Positions 37,781-50,764 of a stretch of 64,000 nucleotides of DNA are shown here, piece by piece. The notes beneath the pieces are model-generated. The model worked only from the letters and a program-made list of their open reading frames with translations. It searched no databases and had not been told where the DNA came from. The position numbers were made by a program, and so were the translations under genes. Where the stretch lies: NCBI GenBank assembly GCA_028023455.1, contig JAQFVV010012498.1, positions 2,947,001-3,011,000 on the forward strand, read 5' to 3'. Within the stretch, counting starts at the first letter, position 1. Each line of letters opens with the position of its first letter. The DNA is from Epiperipatus broadwayi. Its lineage: Eukaryota > Onychophora > Udeonychophora > Euonychophora > Peripatidae.

Positions 37781-38030
37781 GTTAGGAATATTCTGCAAGG
37801 CTTATTAAGAGCTTATTTGCAAACTTTTTATATAACATATGTACATATTATAATAAAAATAATAAATTTAATGGTAATAAACTATTAAAAACAGTCTTTA
37901 AATCTGCTGAAGTACTTTCAGTTAATTTTTTAAACCTGCCTCAACTGCCATTCATTACCATTAAATTTATTATTTTTACTATAATTATAATTTTGTTTAA
38001 TTAATGGACATTATATATATATATATAATT

Positions 38031-38480
38031 GTTTAAAACAGGGTTGCCAAGACAACAGTTTAAAATTCTTGATTGTTATCTATATTGGGATTGTCTAAGT
38101 GTTGACTGGATTCTAATGGTTACTTATAAGCCCATTTAGCCTTGAACATTATTACATTTAATATTTAAGTAATACTTGAGTGCAATTTGAAAATTACAAT
38201 TGCTATTTGTAATGTTAGAATTGTTTATTTATCAGTCTGCTTTCTGAATTGGTTATATGTACCTGTTTATAGAGATTTATTTAAACTTCTTCCAAACAAT
38301 AATTTTAATCTCTGTAATCAAGTTGCAATATTTAGTGTCTTTATAAATATATCAGACCATTAATGGAAGTGGATTCCACCTCTATTGCTTAAAAATAGGT
38401 TGTCTTGACAACAGTTTGAAATTGTTGATTGTTATCTATATTGGGATTGTCTAAGTGTTGACTGGTTTCTAATGGTTATC
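38031..38480. repeat. Tandem pair with 356-bp offset, unclassified
   Basis: The block GATTGTTATCTATATTGGGA through TTGTCTAAGTGTTGACTGG is present at about 38031-38130 and 38392-38480. The second copy begins with the hairpin GTTGTC-TT-GACAAC. The unit length resembles the retrozyme families here, but I found no hammerhead core on either strand. Confidence 0.75.
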
Positions 38481-38607
38481 TATATCTATCTATCTATATA
38501 TATATATATAAATAAACATTACAAGCATAAAGCTAAACTAGTCAATATATAATTAAAATTACCCCAAATTCAAAATTCAACTAGACCAGCATAAAAATAA
38601 TATTAAA

Positions 38608-38651
38608 ACACAACCAAAGGTTTCACTGCTACAAGCAGACTTCTCAAGTGT
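38608..38651 (-). ncRNA. Hammerhead-like motif of PLE-D
   Basis: Minus-strand order: ACAC, UUGAGAA in the core position, stem II around UUGUA (CUGC with GCAG), GAA, stem III ACC-UUU-GGU, U17, GUGU closing stem I with ACAC. All three stems form, but C3 is U and G8 is A, so the motif is probably dead. It lies downstream of the PLE-D endonuclease, the usual position. Confidence 0.6.
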
Positions 38652-38685
38652 AAAGAACTACAAAAACTATACAATATATATAATA

Positions 38686-39024
38686 TTAACCATTACCCAC
38701 AAATCCATTCACTTCCCATCTACCCTTAATATTAAATGAACTCTTAAATAAGTTAATTTCTTCAGAATAATAAATTTTCAATAATAAAGATTCTTTAATT
38801 CTTTTTTTGATTTCATTTCTCTTAAAGAAGACAACCTTAGCTTCATCAAAATTAATAGTGTGGCCTGTATCTTTTTCATGGACATACAAAGCAGAACTAA
38901 GATATCTATTTTTAACTCTACTTTTATGAACCTTTATCCTTTCTTTTAAACTCAAACTACTCTGACCTATGTATATCTTCTTACAAATAAACAAGGGATA
39001 AAGGAAAATCAAAATAACAAACAA
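38686..39024 (-). pseudogene. PLE-D C-terminal GIY-YIG endonuclease fragment
   Basis: The last part of a PLE protein. From about 38970 it reads KKIYIGQSSLSLKERIKVH, the YIG strand and the conserved arginine helix of a GIY-YIG domain. It then reads ALYVHEKDTGHTINFDEAKVV, the H...GH.I.F segment seen in PLE endonucleases. The RT part is absent: about 60 bp upstream on this strand the sequence becomes LINE copy 2 in opposite orientation. The first residues of the open stretch (MFVILIFLYPL) look accidental. Confidence 0.8.
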
Positions 39025-39411
39025 TCAGAAAGCACAATAATAAATAAAATGACTGCAGAAATTATGGATAAAATAACTCAGTGTTATCCCATGCTGGAAA
39101 GCATATCACTAGAAAAGAGGAAAAAACAACAAAAAAAAAAACAAAACAAGAGAAAGCAAGAAAATTAACCAAATGAGGAAGAATATAACCAGATAAATTT
39201 AATAGAAGAAGCCCCAGATGAAAAGATGGAAATATAACTAACCACCCCAGAAAAAAAACTTTAAAAAAATCTCACACTATAATATATGTAACCAAACACA
39301 TACAGAATCAACACAAAAAAAAACAACTTACAAATGGAAAAGGAAAAAAAAATATGAAAAATCAACAAGATATAAAGAATCTCCCTCACAAGACAAATTA
39401 GATTGTATAAA

Positions 39412-40060
39412 AATTAAAATAAAGGCAATAAATATTCAAGGATTAAACTAAAAAAAATACAAGAAATCAATCACTGGATACAAAAACTCTGACCTACTAT
39501 ATTATGATTGGTAAAAACAAAAATTTATAATGGATCACAAATCAATCCAGCACAACTAATGAGTAAAATGTGATTCTGCGTATGCTCAAGAGACACACAA
39601 ATGCTCTCTTGTGGAACAAGAATATTTATAAGCAAAAAAAAACCCCCTTCACAACATTGACAATAGTATATATAAACACAAATCTTTTAATAACTATGTT
39701 TAATAACAAAAATTTCTCAATAAATATTATATTTGTATACATACCACCAGAGCCAACTGTAATTAACAGGATAATAGTGTCAACTAACTCAACATTCTCA
39801 AACAATCCCTAACCAATTATTCTTCTGGGAGACTTAAACATGAGTTATAAAAAATTATTACAAAATGAATACACTAGTTAACAATCTTACTCATGAGTGC
39901 AGAAAGTTTTCTACCACCCAACATGATATTCTTTTATACCAATAGAGATGGAACACTAATAGATCTAATGTTCTATTCCCCAATGTTTCATCACACAATA
40001 AAGCTAAGCCTCTCACCATCAGATTTTTCAGACTATGCAGCACAAATAATAAAACTAAAT
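39412..40060 (+). pseudogene. LINE copy 2 endonuclease (APE-like)
   Basis: KIKAINIQGLN marks the start of the endonuclease domain. KTKIYNGSQINPAQL contains the position of the catalytic glutamate, here K-T-K with the E lost. Then come CSRDTQMLSCGTRIFI and, in another frame, GDLNMSYKK. The matching stretch of copy 1 confirms the alignment. Stops occur in every frame. Confidence 0.7.
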
Positions 40061-40639
40061 ATAAACACATAGCACAATACAATAAATAATATACAAAAAA
40101 CAATCTGGATTCTACTACCAGACACCAATAATGAATCATTTTTTTCAGAAATTTATATAATGATAAATAAAATAAATAAATTAGAACTAGATCCAATATC
40201 CAAATACATAGCTTACACAAACACCCATTCATTTAATATAAATCATATTACACAACCCCCCCCCCCCAAGCCTAATCAGATTAGCAGATGAAATACATAA
40301 AAGAATCAGTATGTCTAAACTGGTTTAACATAACCAAACAAACATATTAAAACTCACTCAACTCTATAAATAGACTTTCAATATAAAAAATAAAAAATTA
40401 CCTGGTGCAGTCGCACACTTTGACATGGGGATAGATTAGATGGGCTTTGGAATATCCATCCACAAATAAAGCTCCCATGATGTTAGAATCAAAAAATAAA
40501 ATTCCAGCAGGATTTAACATGATTGTACCTATAAATAACCACTTCAAAGCAAGATTAACTAATAATGCACAATTCAAACTCTCAGAAGATTTTTTTGGAA
40601 AAACTGAAGACAAACACCATTTAAAATTGAGGATGTTAG

Positions 40640-41560
40640 GGTAAAGTTAGCATCAATCTTTACCACATGTCATCCAGGGTCTCCAGGCATTCCACAATTT
40701 GTACTTGAATACCTAAACTGATTTACAAACACATACCTGTGCCAAATAGCAAATAACACATCACAAAAATATATAGCATACAGGGATTATACAAGGTATC
40801 AATGGTACCATTCATGGAAAAACAAGAACCCATTCCCACAGTCACCCATTTAAAACCTATTTCAATGGAACCTTTAGGAATTAAAATTCTAGAAAAAGTA
40901 ATAAAGATGAATCTGTAATGATACATACTGCCAAAAATATTACAATATCAATATGCAAAGAAAGGTTCATCCACAGGTCAGGCAGCACTAATCTTTAAAA
41001 CTATAATCAACTCGGTTATTAAAAAGAAGAAACATGCTCCAATTGCTATAGATCTAGATTTTGAGAGTGCATTTGACTCAGAAACAATAAAAATATTAGC
41101 AAACCATGTGAAAGAAACATAAATACTATGCTCAATATTATACACAATAGCCAATCTACTTTCAAACAGAAAAATACATATCACCTTTAATGGAAGATCC
41201 TTCTCATCTTTTTATCCCACTCAATAATACCACATGGTTCACCAAGGAGTATACTACAGTTCACATTCTATATAAACCCTTTATTAGAAGAAACTGAAAA
41301 AAAAAGATACAAGGAGTGCTAATACCAAATACCAAAAGATACATCCTTGCATATTTTATATGGACAATATTACTATATTCTTAACATCAAAAAAGCAATT
41401 ACAAGCACTATAACACATCATTAGAAAATTATACAGAAAAATTCAAATTAAAAATCAATCTTAATAAATCAGCTGCTTGGACAATTTTTACAGGAAAAAT
41501 AAACAAACAAATTTATCAAGGGAAGCCCAATAATTTTCTAAGTTTCCCATTTTACCTGGG
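40640..41560 (+). pseudogene. LINE copy 2 reverse transcriptase remnant
   Basis: PISMEPLGIKILEKV near 40850 is the conserved finger-palm block. KKGSSTGQAALIFKTI is followed by IAIDLDFESAFD (about 41040), an intact motif A with its aspartate. Near 41350 the active-site box reads YMDNITIFLTSKKQ, where the second aspartate is asparagine. Copy 1 has the same asparagine (YMHN). Frames break between these blocks. Confidence 0.75.
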
Positions 41561-41999
41561 AATGAATCAGATGAGAACAAAAATACTAAAATAAACTCAA
41601 AGTGGAAACAGAAAAAATCAAAGAATCATTATTCAGATGCTTTCTATCAATATATGCAAAATATTACTATTCAATCAACTCATAATTTCAAAAACCAACT
41701 ACTACTTACTAATAATTAATTTCACAAAATCATTTATAGCCTTAATCAACTCATTATGCAAAAAATTACTATAAACAGAAAAGTAGTAGCCATCTCAATA
41801 AAACAATTTAACCAACCAACAAAATGAAATAGTCTTGGACTTCACTCAATATCAGTGTTTCGGATACAAAAACAATAAATCTGCTAATAGCCATAATTAA
41901 GAAGTTTCCTGATACTGAATCAATAATAGAAATCACACTCACAGATCACCCACAAACAATTATATTTAAACATTACTTGAAAACATTGAAAAAACACTT

Positions 42000-42560
42000 A
42001 AACGCCTAATAAAATATACATATTGGCATATACACAATTTATTAGCCCAAGACAACCGGAAAATAATCAGATATCTGTACTAGAAATAGATACTAACTAA
42101 TTACACAAAATGTAGGAAATGGTACCTGGAGCCAAAATTTTATGATTTTGTCATTAAAGTCAACATAAAAGCATTAGCAACAACTCATTTTATAAGATAC
42201 AGAAGATTCTATCTAAATATCGATTCTCTGTGTATGCAGTGTCACAACAATGAGGAAACACAGGACCATTTCATATATAACTGTTCAGGACTTGGAAGAC
42301 AAATGATGATTGATGAATACAGGGAAAATGGAACCACAATAGATGAGATACTGCAAACTTTTAAAAAAATGCAGTACCAACTATAAGGCCAGCTACATTC
42401 AACTTGTATGCATTCTGGTGCACCAGGTGCAGTTTTATCCTAGGGAACAATACAAGAAAACACCATAACACCTATAAAACAAATAAAAGCATAAAACAAA
42501 GAGATAGCCTTCTTGCACCACCTGACATCTTTGTAATAATGTGGTCTCTTTTTAAGATAC
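42000..42560 (+). pseudogene. LINE copy 2 C-terminal region with CCHC knuckle
   Basis: An open frame carries ALATTHFIRYRRFY, CMQCHNNEETQDHFIYNC (C-x2-C-x7-H-x4-C, complete) and GLGRQ. The HSGAPGAVLS segment in the next frame matches the ALWCTRCAFILGNN region of copy 1 with a shifted frame. Confidence 0.7.
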
Positions 42561-42915
42561 AAGCTGCATTATAATAAAGGCTATAACAAACAATACAAAA
42601 AATCATGAAACAAAGTCATTTGACAACCAAAAAATAATAAAAAGAGAAAAAAACTGAAAAAAGAAATAGAAAAAGGGAGAAGAAAAAGGCATGAGCAAAT
42701 ATAAAAATTTAATGTCACAAAAACAATACAAGCAAGAGGCAACAAAGTGGAACATTGAAAGTCAAAAGTGAGAGGCAGGGCAGACAAGAAGAGATGAAAT
42801 ACAAAGAGATTTTTGGAAACATACAGACTGTGTAGGAAAATAGCTATCTAACATTGTGTAAAACATACAACCAATGTAATCAATTGATGTTTAATAAAAT
42901 TACCTTTGAAACATC

Positions 42916-43062
42916 ACCACCACCACCACCTCCACCTCCACCTCCACCACCACCACCACCACCACCAATCATCATCATAATAATAATAATAATTATTATT
43001 ATTATCATCATCATCATCATCATCTATTATTATTATTATTATTATTATCTCCAATGTCTCAT
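42916..43062. repeat. Compound triplet microsatellite (CAC/CCT/CAT/AAT/ATT) after LINE copy 2
   Basis: CAC and TCC triplets run to about 42966, then CAT, AAT, ATT, CAT and TTA blocks. (AAT)n meets (ATT)n at about 42992, giving a small palindrome. The tract starts at the LINE 3' end. Confidence 0.95.
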
Positions 43063-46000
43063 ATGTAATATTTAATAAAATGCAATAAATTTACATGTAG
43101 AAATAAAATCCCTAGGGATGATGTTTATCTACTATATTTGGTTTTGCATAAGTAATAATAAAGATTATACTCTATTAAGCCTCATTGAATAAAAATTTCA
43201 AATAAATCATAACAATATTTTCTCAGATTTTTGATTCAACTAACTTAAACTTAACTCCATTAAATATTATTTATTCTAATTAAACTTTAAATATATTTTT
43301 CTAAATATCATCTTCAAATACTACAGCAGTGATTCCATATGATAAGCGGATTTATCATCTGGTGTAACTACAAAAATATACATTTCTTAAAAAGTCCATC
43401 ATCCCTAATATCTTATTAAACAATATATATTTGTTATTAAAATTTACTAGAACCCTGAAAACATAACCTAATAGAAAAATAAGTTACCATCAAAAATATT
43501 CTAATTCTAGGTAACTTTTGTTAAATTAAATCTCATTCAATTTCATTCATTGACAAAAAATAAATGTGTTATATGCACTATAGTTATATAATTATACCTG
43601 ATCTTCATACTTGCATGCCTTGGGTGATATGGTGAAATGTACTTTCATAATAAAATAATAATAATAGTATATATATTATGTAAATTTAGAATTTTTTTTT
43701 AAAAAAATGGTAATACATCAATTTTACAGTTCTTTTTTCCAAAAAAAAAAAATACAAAAAAAAAAAAAAAACAAAGTTCAGAGGTGTTTTTTGAATGTTT
43801 GTCTCATGGTAGTATAAAAACACATGGGAAACTGTGAAGATTGAACAAAAGAATCCATTAGCATTTAGATAAGAAATTTTTTAAAGTTCTTTAGTCTATT
43901 GTTCATAAGTGTTGTTTACAGGTGATGTCAGCAATCTAATAAAGTAAATTAGCATTTAGTGGCAATTTAAAGAAATTCTGCAGCAGTTGATTTTTAATAC
44001 TTTCTGGACATTCAGTAGATTATTTTTAGATATGCAGTTCAAAGATTTTATATCATGCTAGATAAAAAAATGGTGGAGAAGTTCAAAAAGATAAGTAAAT
44101 TTCTATTAATTTTTGTAAATGCCCATATTTATTAATTGCTTACACATAATAAAAGTTTATAAATATAACATTAGAAGTAAGCAATAATAGAAAATAATGA
44201 ACAGTATTATCACCTTTGTTTGGCGTAATCATTTTCGAGGGATTTTTCAAACACATTTGGTTTGACCTTCACATATCGATTATTTTAACCAAAGAGAAAC
44301 ACACACACACTTGATGTTAACATTTTTAACATTGTCACATTGAGAAATAGAACAAAATAGTATATTTTTAATATAATGAAATAAATAATTAATTTTTCTA
44401 TTATTTTAAATAATTATGCACACACACACATTCTTGTTATTATAAAGTAAATGACTATTAATTTTACCCGTCACTAGAATTTAAATATATTGCATATTTC
44501 CTTTATTATTATATTTTAGCTGTTTATGTAAAAATATTTGAATGAAAAATAAAGTATTAACTTTATATAAATCAATTATAAATATTTAAAAATAATTCTG
44601 CCTGCATATAAGTAAAAATTGCTACATTATATTTATAAATATAAATATGGTTGATTTTATTGCCATAGCTATGACTTTTATAGTTAAGCACATTTTATTG
44701 TAACAGTCAGTTTTATCCACCTGCCTGTTTCATGTATTTTATACCCACATCTATCTATATGCCAGGTTTAAATCCTCTCAGAGAACCCATTTAAACAACC
44801 TTAATTTACTATATATGCAAAATCACGTATATATATATGCAAATGATAAGTCTGTAATTTAATAGTATATGTATATATTACAGATATGTATCCATTTTAT
44901 AAGTATTTCTAATTTAAGAAATATTTTAGTTTAATTATTTAGCCAATTTTATTATGTTATTGGTATATATTACAGATATGTAGCCATTTTACAAATATTT
45001 CTAGTTTAAAAAATATTTTAGTTTAAATTATTTAACCAATTTTATTATATTATTGAAATCGCATATGTATATAAGCCATTTCCATTGTTATTCTGCATGT
45101 ATGGTAATAAAATTAGTTTTATACTAATTATCAAAGTAACTTTTCCAAAATAACTTTTGATTTTTGTAAACAACTTTTAAATGAGGTCATGCAATAGTCC
45201 TAAAATAGCGTGAACTTGATTTTATAACTCTAAAATGTTAATAACATTTTCTCAGAATTTTATAGCATTGCTGCAATAAACAGCAGGAGAAAAAAGTAGA
45301 AAAACAAAATATAAATTAGTTGGCTTAATTAAAAATGTTTTTTTAAAATAAATAAATGTTTTTTTCTACTAGTTGTGGCTAATAAATATATTTCTTTAAA
45401 ATAAATAAATGCGGACAAACTTGTAAAATTAAACAGGTGACCAGAGTTAGAAAGATATAAATACTTAAAGTTTTGTTGTCGAGGATGGATCAGATATATA
45501 ATAAGTGAATTGTAACCAAATGACGGAGTAGAGCAGGCAATCGCTCACCGCATTTCTCTTTGTAGTGAATGGAGAACTTTGGTCCGATAAAATATAATGC
45601 TGTACACCAGCAAAGCAGCCTGTAGAAAAACCTCCATTAACTTTAAATCACCAAAAGTGTCAACTTACTATCATCTCAAGTGCCCAGAACTATCTGTAAT
45701 GAAGACAACAGAATAGTAAATAGATAAATTTTCATTCAGAGCTCTGTTCATAAATTGTGACTTTCAATTCTTTCTTTTAAAAGCTAGCTATTTATTAAAT
45801 CTGCCTTTTCCAAACACCTTTCTTAAAATGTGCAAAGAAAACTTTAAATGCTAATGTTTAAATCTTGTCTGATTGTAAAACTTGTGATAATGAATTCTCT
45901 GTTAAAATGTAAAACTCCAATAATCTATTTTAAACTAAATGTATAATTTTCTGTGCTCTTTTATGCCTATTTCTAATCTATCCAATTTATTCTATAATTT

Positions 46001-47814
46001 TATCATTTTGATATTATATGTATTTAATATGCCAAATAACTTTAAACCACAAGTATTTATAAGTATAATTTTAACTTATCAATATGCAAAGATGATTTCA
46101 AATCTTCACAATAATAAATATTAAATAATTGAATTATTGTTTTTCTCACTTGCTGTTTCGAGATCATATTATTATTTTACTGATTAATTTTGGGTAGTAA
46201 TATTACAATAATCAGACATTCTCTAGTTAAAATTGTAGTTTGCTTAATTCTAGTTATGAATTATAACTATTTATATATGTAACTCGTACATCATAGAAAC
46301 TAGCTGCAGAGATAATGTTTTATTTACAATTACCCCCACAAATGTGCTTTGTCCTCCTTAGATTTATATTTGTTGAGACACAGGTGATAATTTAAACTAG
46401 GTTACTAGTTAAGTTAGTCCCTAAATAGTATATTTGAAATACTAAATTTGAGAACCGGGTTGTATCGATATGCAAATAGATGCTATCTATTTTTAAGACA
46501 CGATAATATAATTACATGTATTTGTGTTATATATGTATAAGTTGTGGATGTGTTCTTACTAAGTACATAATTTACAATTATCTGCTTGCTGCATGATTCT
46601 TGATGAGTTTCTGGTGGAGGTCATACTTATCCACTTAGTTTGGGTAAATTACGCACTTTTAGAACTAGGGCACAAGGACCTAGATTATCCATAATTAATG
46701 CGTATCTGACTTCCTGAACTACTAAGGTTCCTATTCATAGCAAGTTGAGTGGTCATAGGGCAACCAAGCCTTTGAAGGCTGAAGCTCATGAATAATGACC
46801 CATTCGCACCTTTTAGCTTTATTAATATTTTCGTATGTGCCATAGAGTATATAGATAAACCTATGATAAAACAGTTTTCTCTTCTTTTATATTAAATGCT
46901 TATCTAGCATCAGTGTATATGCTAATCTAGGTTAACACACTAACCTGCATATCTCTGAGCTTAATTATGTGCTCAACTTAAGTTTGTATAGATAGATGCG
47001 ACAGAAGTGCTATTAAGTTAGTTATATAACTTTCGCTATAAAGTTTCATATGATCTAGCAGACTACATAAGAACTAGAAATTTGGCATATTAATATAGGC
47101 ATAAACTCCCATACCACACTACATTTTATTAAACACTTACAATGAGATATGTATTATTAATCTCATTAGTTATGCAATGCCTGTGAGCATAATATCTCAT
47201 GTTCTCATTATATAATTGTGTATATTTTGATTTACTATTGTTAGTGTTTTATTAAATTAATAATATTTAAAATTATAACTCGTTTTCATATCTTTATTGT
47301 CTATGAGTTCATTTTATCCAGCTCTAGATTTATTTGCACAGACATCATTATATCTATATATAGATCATTCTATTAAAATTCATAATCAATCATTGATATT
47401 TTAATTAATCACTTAGTCATATATGTCTATATCTGACCAACTCAGTGCTAAATTAGCTAATTTATGAGTCTTATTGTTCCACTCTGGGTGACTGCTGGAC
47501 CGTGGATGAATTGAATGTTTGTGTAAGTTGAGAAGTGGCATCCATAGAGTATTAGATCATGAGCATAGGTGAAAGGATTGAATGTTGGTCAGGTTCTGGA
47601 TCCCAGCATCTGTATTCGATCAGCTTTAGAGTATTTTGTCTGTGTTCTAGATTTTGTTAAGTGGAGGAACAATTCTTTCAGGTTATATCCAACTAATTTT
47701 TTTTTAAAATAACATATTTTAAAGATTGCATTGAATTTATCCATCATGCTATGTATATTTATATTGTTCTTATTATGGACATTTTTAAAATCAAAATTAC
47801 AATTACTTTTATTT
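43063..47814. other. AT-rich sequence without recognisable genes
   Basis: No supported gene. A 92-bp tandem duplication lies at 44872-45060 (listed). Moderately GC-richer unique stretches at about 45500-45720, 46600-46810 and 47480-47700 show no motif. Short open stretches such as 45939-46124 look accidental. Confidence 0.55.
44872..45060. repeat. 92-bp tandem duplication
   Basis: TATATTACAGATATGTA, ATTTCTA.TTTAA and CCAATTTTATTAT recur at 92-bp offset in two diverged copies. Confidence 0.8.
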
Positions 47815-48070
47815 TATCATTAAACATCACATGATCAACCATTCTTTATGCTTACACAAGCTAATATCACAGAGATAAAAATGGCTTGAATTATATTCTA
47901 AGGTTTGAATGCAGTACTCTCAGATCCAAGGCTCCTCACTGATGAAAGCTGCCAGCTAGAAACTAATCTGAGAATACTGAATGAATAGGCACTAGATAGG
48001 GATTTGATCCACAAACCATCTAGCTTTCATCGATTAATTTAGCTTTCACTGACTAATGTGTGAAATGTTT
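47815..48070 (+). mobile_element. Family E retrozyme-like repeat with intact hammerhead core
   Basis: Related to 27470-27800 by the blocks listed there. The unit carries one hammerhead at 47935-47972 and no coding sequence. Only about one monomer is present, so tandem origin cannot be shown here. Confidence 0.7.
47935..47972 (+). ncRNA. Hammerhead ribozyme E1
   Basis: CUCA (47935-47938), CUGAUGA (47939-47945), stem II AGCU/AGCU with loop GCC, GAA (47959-47961), stem III segment ACUAAU, C17 (47968), UGAG (47969-47972) closing stem I with CUCA. The core is complete. Stem III is imperfect here, but the sister copy has the palindrome ACUAGU. Confidence 0.75.
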
Positions 48071-50764
48071 TGCATGTGATATTTTTATTTTGAGATATAA
48101 TCACATTTCATAATTTTTTTATTTTTAATAAAGTGATTGAAATATATAATACAATGTCATAATTATAGAGAAAAAAGCAATAGAAGTTCAAAGTTTACTC
48201 AGTGTTTTATTTAAATCAAATTGTAACTGGTCATATTTGTATTTCCCAAATGTTTAATATTTTTCTGTATGAGCCACATGATAATAAACTTAAAATCAAG
48301 AAATTATATTTATTTAAAAGATCACAATATACAATTAATGCTAAACAGACTAGTTTTCTGAGAAGTTGTTGTTGTCTTCACACTTAAATATTTTAGCAAG
48401 TATATTCTTTAGTAGAGTTACCTCACTTGGCATCAAAAGTGCTCAGATATTATTTGGATTTATATAGTATTATTTTAAACTACCTCTGATAAAAAACATC
48501 AGACATGTTGTTTTTATATTTTTACGATTATTATCAGGAGGTAAATATTTAATTGTATAATGGATAAGAAGGGTAATAGACAAAAATATAAAATCAAATA
48601 ACCTTATATATTTTTATTGTAAATTGATTGATTATAAAAATAGCTGATCATTAAGGTTGCAATTTAGAAATATTTCATTCATTTTAAACTTTGTAAATAA
48701 ACAGACAATGGTTATAAATGTATTAATGGTAAATAATAGTTTATATTGAAATGTGTGAACTCAGGTGATAATCACTAGATATGTTTAATTAATAATATAA
48801 CAACTCTCTAGAGAATTTGCTCAATATATTTTTTTACAAAAATTTAAAGCAAATAAAATATTTCTGTTTTGCAAAGTTAATTATCAACTGTTTTAAAATC
48901 AATTTACATTAAAATTATATAAATTTATTTAATTTCATAAATTTCAGGTAAATTCTCATCTTAAATAATTAAATGCAAAAACGTTTAACATACAATAAGA
49001 AAGGGCCATTTTTCTATTGTAAAAAAAATAGCTATTGAGGGCTATAGTTGAAATTATTATTTGTTGTTATATATATATATAAGATGAAAATATTTAATGT
49101 GTAGAGTTATTTTGGCCTGGAGCAAAAGCTCTCATTTGCTACTGTTCTATATTGACTGTTTTCTAATTAAGTAATTATAAATGGTTAAGTCAACACATTA
49201 AATATTTTATTTATGTACTAAATTATAATATATTAGTAACTTGATAAACATTGAAAAAGAGAATCAGTTGTATCAACTATTATACAATAGAACTGAAAAG
49301 TATAAAATGAATGAATATGTATATTTCTGGTACCATGATACTTAGTAAATACACAGTTATGATTTATATAAAATATAATTATTTTTTTCAGTATATTTAT
49401 TTATAAATTATATATATAGCTAAAACATTTAAAAAACAAAATATATTTTTCCAAATAATTAATTTTTTAATCAATGTCCACCTCTCTCATAAATTATTGA
49501 ATATGTTACACGATCATTTAAAAATAATTAAAAACTATTTTCTAAATTAATTTTGCAAAATGTGATTTAGTTAATAATTTTGTCATTTTCTAATTTAGTA
49601 TAATTGAAAATTTTTATAAACATTGCATATAATTATAATTACCACCTTCTTTAATTATCTTTAAACATTTATTTAATATTAAAAATGACCTTACTGAAGC
49701 ATTTTTAAACACCTCTTATTGATTTGTCAATTAACAACTTTTTTAATATACTTTTGAATTCATTTTTTTTTACATTAAAAACTTAATTACTATATTTATT
49801 AAATTTCTATAAACAGACGTAGACATTTTTATTAAATGAATATAAAATATATACTCCCTAAGATATTAAATTGATAACTGTCAAGCATTATGATGGTCAC
49901 TTAACATTTTTATGATACCTAGTCATTTTAAAAATTAAAATGTTATTCAATTTGCTACCTTAAACCATTACAAAATATTATGTTGTAAAAATATTTAAAT
50001 ATGTTTTATTATTTTAAATAAGTTGTTAACCATGTTTTTGGCAGACATTTATGTTTGCATTTTTTCAAATATATATTTATATGTTTTTCATTTTACTGTA
50101 AATTTTTAAAAATGTTTGGAAGTAAACAAATCAAAATAATAAGTTAATGATCAAAATATGTTATTTCCCATGAAACAGCTACTATATATTATTAATTGTG
50201 TGATACTACAAGTAACAATTTTACATGTATAACAATGTTCTATATCTATGTTGTTTACTTTTCATAAAAATATAAAATATAACATTGGTTAAAAAATATA
50301 AAATAATAATTTTATTGCAATGATTGTGTTGTTTTAAATTTAATCATGTAATATTTAATTATGGAAGTTTTAGATTCAATAACAAATTATTTTGTTTTAT
50401 GACTAATATTTAAAAAAAATAAAGAGTTTAGAGCAAAAACATTTTATGTGAATTTAATAAAATAGCATTCATTAGATAAGCTGCTTTGAGACAAAAACTT
50501 TTTAAAAATTCCTCCTAAAGAAATACTGAAATCGAAACATTGCCAGCCTTGCTAAGTAATGGATGGTAAATATTTTAATGGTTTTAAATATTGTTTTAGC
50601 CCTTAGCTAAAATTGTTTAGGCGTCCATTTTCTTAACAATAATAAGATGGGCAGATAGATTTGTTATAGCCTGATTAAAGAAAAATATTCTAAGCCAATT
50701 TTCCAACTTGGATCCAAACTCTAGTTATGGTCATGACACATAAATATGCAAACTACTTCACCAT
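48071..50764. other. AT-rich sequence, nothing certain
   Basis: No supported gene. Near 50510-50545 CUAAAGA, a weak stem and GAAACAUU recall a decayed PLE-end hammerhead, but the stems are poor. Confidence 0.55.

Larger units (their letters stand above)
37255..37830 (+). mobile_element. Retrozyme-like family B: direct dimer, about 377-bp units
   Basis: The block from TGAAAATTTCAGATTTTCTA through GGTTAGG and TTCTGCAA is present at 37271-37480 and again at 37649-37830, offset 377-378 bp. Each copy carries a hammerhead at the same place. There is no coding capacity. It lies 14 bp after the right LTR-like arm, separated by (TA)n. The second copy runs out near 37830 in AT-rich sequence. Confidence 0.8.
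39027..42915 (+). mobile_element. Decayed APE-type LINE family 1, copy 2
   Basis: Same order and similar peptides as 1-4352: a lysine-rich ORF1-like start (MTAEIMDKITQCYPMLESIS from 39050), endonuclease, RT, CCHC knuckle, and a 3' end ATAAAATTACCTTTGAAAC followed by a triplet tract. It is longer and retains more recognisable motifs than copy 1, but is still interrupted by many stops. Confidence 0.8.

Noticed and set aside
50505-50550. PLE-end-like hammerhead (CUAAAGA ... GAAACAUU)
   Set aside because: G5 changed and no convincing stem I or II; too weak to list as an RNA feature.
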